NCBI GenBank assembly: GCA_038213135.1 | Contig: JBBQTQ010000019.1 | Location: forward strand, 1 to 35,723 | Direction of reading: 5' to 3' | Source: JBBQTQ01 sp038213135 | Lineage (GTDB): Bacteria; Actinomycetota; Thermoleophilia; Gaiellales; Gaiellaceae | Length of the DNA stretch: 35,723 nt | Shown: one piece after another, positions 32,796-35,723 of the stretch | Position numbering within the stretch: the stretch's first letter is position 1 | Layout of the letters: each line of letters opens with the position of its first letter | Notes under the pieces: model-generated | What the model was told of the DNA's origin: nothing | The model's database searches: none | Seen by the model: the letters and a program-made list of their open reading frames with translations, nothing else | Translations under genes and position numbers: made by a program

Positions 32796-34709
32796 GTGCG
32801 GCCACGTGACCTCTACGACCTCGTCTGGGCGCTCGATCCGAGGCTCTCCCCGGACGGGAAGACGGTCGCCGTCGTCGCTCGCACGCTGAGCGAGGAGGAC
32901 AACGCCTATCCGAGCGCGGTCTGGCTCGTTCCGGTCGACGGCTCGTCGCCGCCGCGCAAGCTGACCGCGGGCGGCAAGGCCGACGTCGACCCGCGCTTCT
33001 CGCCTGACGGCACGCAGATCGCCTTCACGTCGAACCGCGACGGCAAGCAGCGCCAGCTGTATGTCCTTCCGATTGCGGGTGGGGAAGCCCGGAAGCTGAC
33101 GGAGCTCGACGAGGACGTGACCGACGTGGCCTGGTCGCCCGACGGCGCGCGCATCGCCTTCAACGCGCGGGTCCCGGCGGCCGAGTACGAGGAGGAGGAC
33201 GAGCGTGCACGTGCGCCGCGGCGGTTCTCACGCCTCCAGTACAAGCTCGACAACGAGGGCTGGATCGGCGACCGGCGACGGCACCTCTTCGTCGTGCCGG
33301 CCGACGGCTCCGCGCCGCCGACGCAGCTCACCGACGGCGACTTCGAGGACAAGGGCGCCGCGTGGTCGCCCGACGGGAAGTGGATCGCCTTCGGCTCGGC
33401 GCGGCAGGACACCTGGGACATCGACCTGCGGCGCGACATCTACGTCATCGACGCCGAGGGCGGCGAGCCGCAGCGGCTGAGCAAGGGCGACTCCTGGCAC
33501 CAGGACCCGGCCTGGTCGCCCGACGGCACGCAGATCGCGTGCCAGTGGCAGCCCGGGGGTGTCGACCATCCGCGGCACGGCCAGGTCGCCGTGCTCGACG
33601 CGAAGACCGGCGACCGGCGGATCCTGACCGGCACCCTCGATCGCAACGCGATGCCCTATCCCCCGATCCGCGAGCCGGCCTGGGACGGCAGCTCGATCGT
33701 CTTCGGGATCGAGGACGGCGGCAACAACCACGTCTACCGGGTCGCCGCGGACGGCTCGGGGATGCCCGAGCTGCTGGTCGGGGGCGAGCTGCGGGCGACC
33801 GGCTGGGACGCGCGCGGCGGAGTGCTCGTCCACACCGCGACGACGGTCACGCTGCCCGGGGAGCTCTTCTCCGGCGGGCAGCAGCTGACCGAGTTCGGGC
33901 GAGAGTTCTGCGCGAAGGCCGAGCTCGCCGAGGCGGAGCGCTTCAAGGCGGGCGACGTCGACGCCTGGATCATGCGCCCGCCGGGCTTCGAGGCCGGCAA
34001 GCGCTACCCGGTGCTGCTGACGATCCACGGCGGCCCCTTCACCCAGTACGGCAACGGTTTCTACGACGAGGCGCAGATCTACGCCGGCGCCGGCTACGTC
34101 GTCCTGATGGCGAACCCGCGCGGCTCGTCGGGCTACAGCGAGGAGTGGGGGCGCGCGGTCGTCGGCCCGCTCGACGGCGGCCCGGGCTGGGGCTCGGTCG
34201 ACTACGACGACCTGATGGCGGTCGTCGACACGGCGCTCGACCAGTACGAGTTCTGCGACCCCGAGCGGCTCGGGGTGCTCGGCGGCTCGTACGGCGGCTA
34301 CATGACCTCCTGGATGATCAGCCACACGGATCGCTTCCGGGCCGCGTGCTCGGAGCGCGCCGTCAACCACCTGCTCTCCGAGTTTGGCTCGACGGACATC
34401 CCGTGGCTCTCGAAGGCGTACATGGGCGTCTTTCCCTTCGAGGATCCGAAGCCGTATCTCGACCAGTCGCCGGCTGCCTACGCGGACAAGATTCAGACGC
34501 CGGTGCTGATCCTGCATTCCGAGCGCGACCTGCGCTGCAACATCGAGCAGGGCGAGCACCTGTTCCATGCGCTCCGGGTCCTGCAGCGCGACGTGGAGAT
34601 GGTTCGCTTCCCGGGGGAGGGGCACGAGCTGACCCGCTCGGGGTCGCCGCGGCATCGCGTCTCGCGCTTCGAGATCCTGCTCGACTGGTTCGCCCGGAAG
34701 CTCTACTAG
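32796..34709 (+). CDS. S9 family peptidase (acylaminoacyl peptidase-like)
   Basis: A 637-residue prolyl-oligopeptidase-family enzyme without signal peptide. Residues about 1-370 form a TolB/WD-like beta-propeller, with repeats such as DPRFSPDGTQIAFTSNRDGK and WSPDGKWIAFGSARQD. Residues 380-637 are the alpha/beta-hydrolase domain. The catalytic triad is visible: Ser498 in GGSYGGY, Asp578 in HSERDLRCN, and His610 in GEGHELTRSG. Family members hydrolyse short peptides and acylated peptides. The stop TAG lies within the CTAG left end of the MITE-like element, so the coding sequence is intact. Confidence 0.93.
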   Translation: MRPRDLYDLVWALDPRLSPDGKTVAVVARTLSEEDNAYPSAVWLVPVDGSSPPRKLTAGGKADVDPRFSPDGTQIAFTSNRDGKQRQLYVLPIAGGEARKLTELDEDVTDVAWSPDGARIAFNARVPAAEYEEEDERARAPRRFSRLQYKLDNEGWIGDRRRHLFVVPADGSAPPTQLTDGDFEDKGAAWSPDGKWIAFGSARQDTWDIDLRRDIYVIDAEGGEPQRLSKGDSWHQDPAWSPDGTQIACQWQPGGVDHPRHGQVAVLDAKTGDRRILTGTLDRNAMPYPPIREPAWDGSSIVFGIEDGGNNHVYRVAADGSGMPELLVGGELRATGWDARGGVLVHTATTVTLPGELFSGGQQLTEFGREFCAKAELAEAERFKAGDVDAWIMRPPGFEAGKRYPVLLTIHGGPFTQYGNGFYDEAQIYAGAGYVVLMANPRGSSGYSEEWGRAVVGPLDGGPGWGSVDYDDLMAVVDTALDQYEFCDPERLGVLGGSYGGYMTSWMISHTDRFRAACSERAVNHLLSEFGSTDIPWLSKAYMGVFPFEDPKPYLDQSPAAYADKIQTPVLILHSERDLRCNIEQGEHLFHALRVLQRDVEMVRFPGEGHELTRSGSPRHRVSRFEILLDWFARKLY

Positions 34710-34928
34710 ATGGTTGATGCCACGATCTCGCGCGCTCGGCTGCGCGAGCTGGCGCGTCTGGGTCGCGAACCCCTTTTGGATGCCGGCGGCGCCGGCCTCC
34801 AGAAGGTGTCCGCTTCGCGCCGCCGGGCCGCCACCGATGCTTCGAGCATCGCCGGCGTCCCGTCGACCCGACCCAGAGCGGCCAGTTCGCACCCCGAGAC
34901 CGGCGATCTCATGGCATCACCCATCTAG
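34706..34928. mobile_element. MITE-like element with terminal inverted repeats and CTAG ends
   Basis: The 223-bp segment starts CTAGATGGTTGATGCCACGA, and its last 20 bases reverse-complemented read CTAGATGGGTGATGCCATGA: 18 of 20 identical. Weaker inverted similarity continues for about 60 bp on each side (both arms contain CTGGGTCG at similar depth). Both ends are CTAG, which fits a 4-bp palindromic target duplication as used by IS5-type elements. There is no transposase, and the reading frames inside look accidental. A small hairpin (34836-34850) lies near the centre. It sits exactly between the S9 stop codon and the flavin reductase gene, so neither is disrupted. Confidence 0.7.
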
Positions 34929-34933
34929 CCGCC

Positions 34934-35410
34934 GTGCGGAGCGTCAGTCTCGAGGAGTTCCGCGAGACGCTCAGCTCCGTGCCGGCCCCGGTCTCGGTGA
35001 TCTCGGCGCTCCGGGACGGCATTGCCTACGGCACGACGGTCAGCTCGTTCTGCTCGCTTTCGGCACAGCCGCCGCTCGTGCTCGCGGCGCTCGATCACGG
35101 CTCGCGGACGCTGCCGGTCGTGCGGGAGACCGGCCGCTTCGGCGTCAACGTGCTCTCCTCGACCCAGGAGGAGGTCGCGCGCCTTTGCGCCGGCAAGAGC
35201 GACGACAAGTTCGCGGGCGTTCCCTGGGCGGAGGCGGACGGTCTGCCGCGGATCGATTCGATCACGAGCTGGCTCGCGTGCGAGCTCGAGGAGGAGCTTC
35301 CAGGAGGCGACCACGTGATCCTCACAGGCCTCGTCGTCGCCTGCGACCGGACCGAGCTGCCGCCGCTCGTTCACCACCGGCGGACGTTCTGGACTCCCGG
35401 CGCGGTCTAG
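34934..35410 (+). CDS. Flavin reductase (DIM6/NTAB) domain protein
   Basis: A 158-residue FMN-binding split-barrel protein from GTG 34934. The family start SLEEFRETLSSVPAPVSVISALRDGIAYGTTVSSFCSLSAQPPLVLAALDHGSRTLPVVRETGRFGVNVLSSTQEEVARL is typical of the reductase component of two-component flavin monooxygenases, which supply FMNH2 to a partner. No monooxygenase gene is adjacent, so it may serve a partner elsewhere or bind another flavin or haem-like cofactor. The upstream MITE-like element ends 5 nt before the start, so any promoter must lie within the element. Confidence 0.88.
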   Translation: MRSVSLEEFRETLSSVPAPVSVISALRDGIAYGTTVSSFCSLSAQPPLVLAALDHGSRTLPVVRETGRFGVNVLSSTQEEVARLCAGKSDDKFAGVPWAEADGLPRIDSITSWLACELEEELPGGDHVILTGLVVACDRTELPPLVHHRRTFWTPGAV

Positions 35411-35424
35411 GGTTCGCGCGTCCG

Positions 35425-35449
35425 ACTTAGTAACACTGTGTTACTAAGT
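35425..35449. repeat. Palindromic repeat copy 2 (perfect 25 bp)
   Basis: ACTTAGTAACAC, a central T, then the exact complement. It lies 15 nt after the flavin reductase stop in the gap between convergent genes and could act as a bidirectional terminator. Its core AGTAACACTGTGTTACT is shared with copies 1 and 3, except for one base. Confidence 0.75.
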
Positions 35450-35484
35450 TCGCAGTACCGGGCTGGGTAAGGGACCGAAGAGTT

Positions 35485-35502
35485 AGTGACACTGTGTTAC
35501 TT
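35485..35502. repeat. Palindromic repeat copy 3, contains the stop of the last gene
   Basis: AGTGACACTGTGTTACTT, identical to the core of copy 1. The TAA stop of the dehydrogenase gene (35499-35497) is part of the repeat, so the repeat defines the end of the protein. Confidence 0.7.
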
Positions 35503-35721
35503 GTCCCCGGGCAGTCGCACCCCGGTCTCGCGGAGCGCTGGAACGGGGTCGCCTTCCGGACGCGCGACGACGAGGACGGCGCCGTAGTCGTCACCGCCCG
35601 TCAGCGCGTCGACGAGCGCGTGCAGACCGACGGCGAGCGCGAATGCCTTGTACGCCTGCTCGCCGCCGAACGGCACCAGGTCGGCGAGCGTCGCCTCGCC
35701 GGCCAGGACATGCCCATGCGT
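35497..35721 (-). CDS. Ldh-type malate/lactate dehydrogenase family protein, C-terminal 74 residues
   Basis: The frame enters from the right edge and reads 74 residues to a TAA at 35499-35497. The segment GHVLAGEATLADLVPFGG-EQAYKAFALAVGLHALVDAL and the tail ALRETGVRLPGDK resemble the C-terminus of the Ldh_2 (malate, ureidoglycolate, lactate dehydrogenase) oxidoreductases, where a Gly-rich PFGGHKGYGL loop precedes a long helix. Here the loop reads PFGGEQAYKAF. The call rests on this C-terminal similarity only. The start and the NAD-binding part are outside the window. Confidence 0.5.
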   Translation of the reverse strand, partial: THGHVLAGEATLADLVPFGGEQAYKAFALAVGLHALVDALTGGDDYGAVLVVARPEGDPVPALRETGVRLPGDK

Positions 35722-35723
35722 CA

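Noticed and set aside
34710..34928. 72-residue frame directly after the S9 stop codon
   Set aside because: It runs from end to end of the MITE-like element, and a similar frame exists on the opposite strand because the element is an inverted repeat. No protein feature.

Overview
The window is a dense, high-GC chromosomal segment from an actinobacterium. The most likely placement is the class Thermoleophilia (Gaiellales or Solirubrobacterales type). This is inferred from the GC-rich codon use, frequent GTG and TTG starts, two small secreted proteins with the N-terminal LPANSVGTKQ signature plus Gly-Pro-rich repeats, and many start codons lying only 6-7 nt downstream of a TANNNT box, as in leaderless actinobacterial transcripts. 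No rRNA, tRNA, CRISPR array or prophage was seen, and no gap between genes exceeds about 200 bp.

Left part (1-8718): the 3' end of an IS982-like transposase; an HhH-GPD base-excision repair protein (-); a GGDEF diguanylate cyclase; a 1418-residue Lhr-type helicase; a SurA_N-type lipoprotein coupled to a Nei/Fpg DNA glycosylase; and two proteins of unknown function. Middle-left (8795-12999): parA translationally coupled to an unusual ftsZ with a 115-residue N-terminal extension, then a gamma-glutamyltransferase overlapping a GNAT acetyltransferase. Centre (13066-20284): a PASTA-like secreted protein and a Lon-N-domain protein (-), divergent from hisC, an MFS exporter, meaB and ilvA (+), then a CstB-like persulfide dioxygenase-rhodanese (-).

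Right part (20329-32599): a tightly overlapping minus-strand set (pepA, acyl-CoA dehydrogenase, two tandem M15 peptidases), a divergent Fsr-like MFS gene plus an SCP2-like protein, and a leucine/branched-acid catabolic set (methylcrotonyl-CoA carboxylase beta, enoyl-CoA hydratase, MFS, biotin carboxylase-BCCP alpha subunit) interrupted by two collagen-like secreted-protein cassettes. At the head of this set is an AhpD-like peroxidase gene read through an in-frame TGA that falls exactly on the second cysteine of the CxxC active site. A SECIS-like hairpin follows, so it is a strong selenoprotein candidate. The right end (32796-35723) has an S9 peptidase, a 223-bp MITE-like element with CTAG ends, a flavin reductase domain protein, and the C-terminus of an Ldh-type dehydrogenase.

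The points most worth following are the candidate selenoprotein, the FtsZ with C-terminal-peptide-like motifs at both ends, a family of short palindromes (core AGTRACACTGTGTTACT) of which one copy lies inside the biotin carboxylase reading frame, the MITE-like element, and the consistent leaderless promoter architecture. All functional calls are from reading the sequence; no database search was run.
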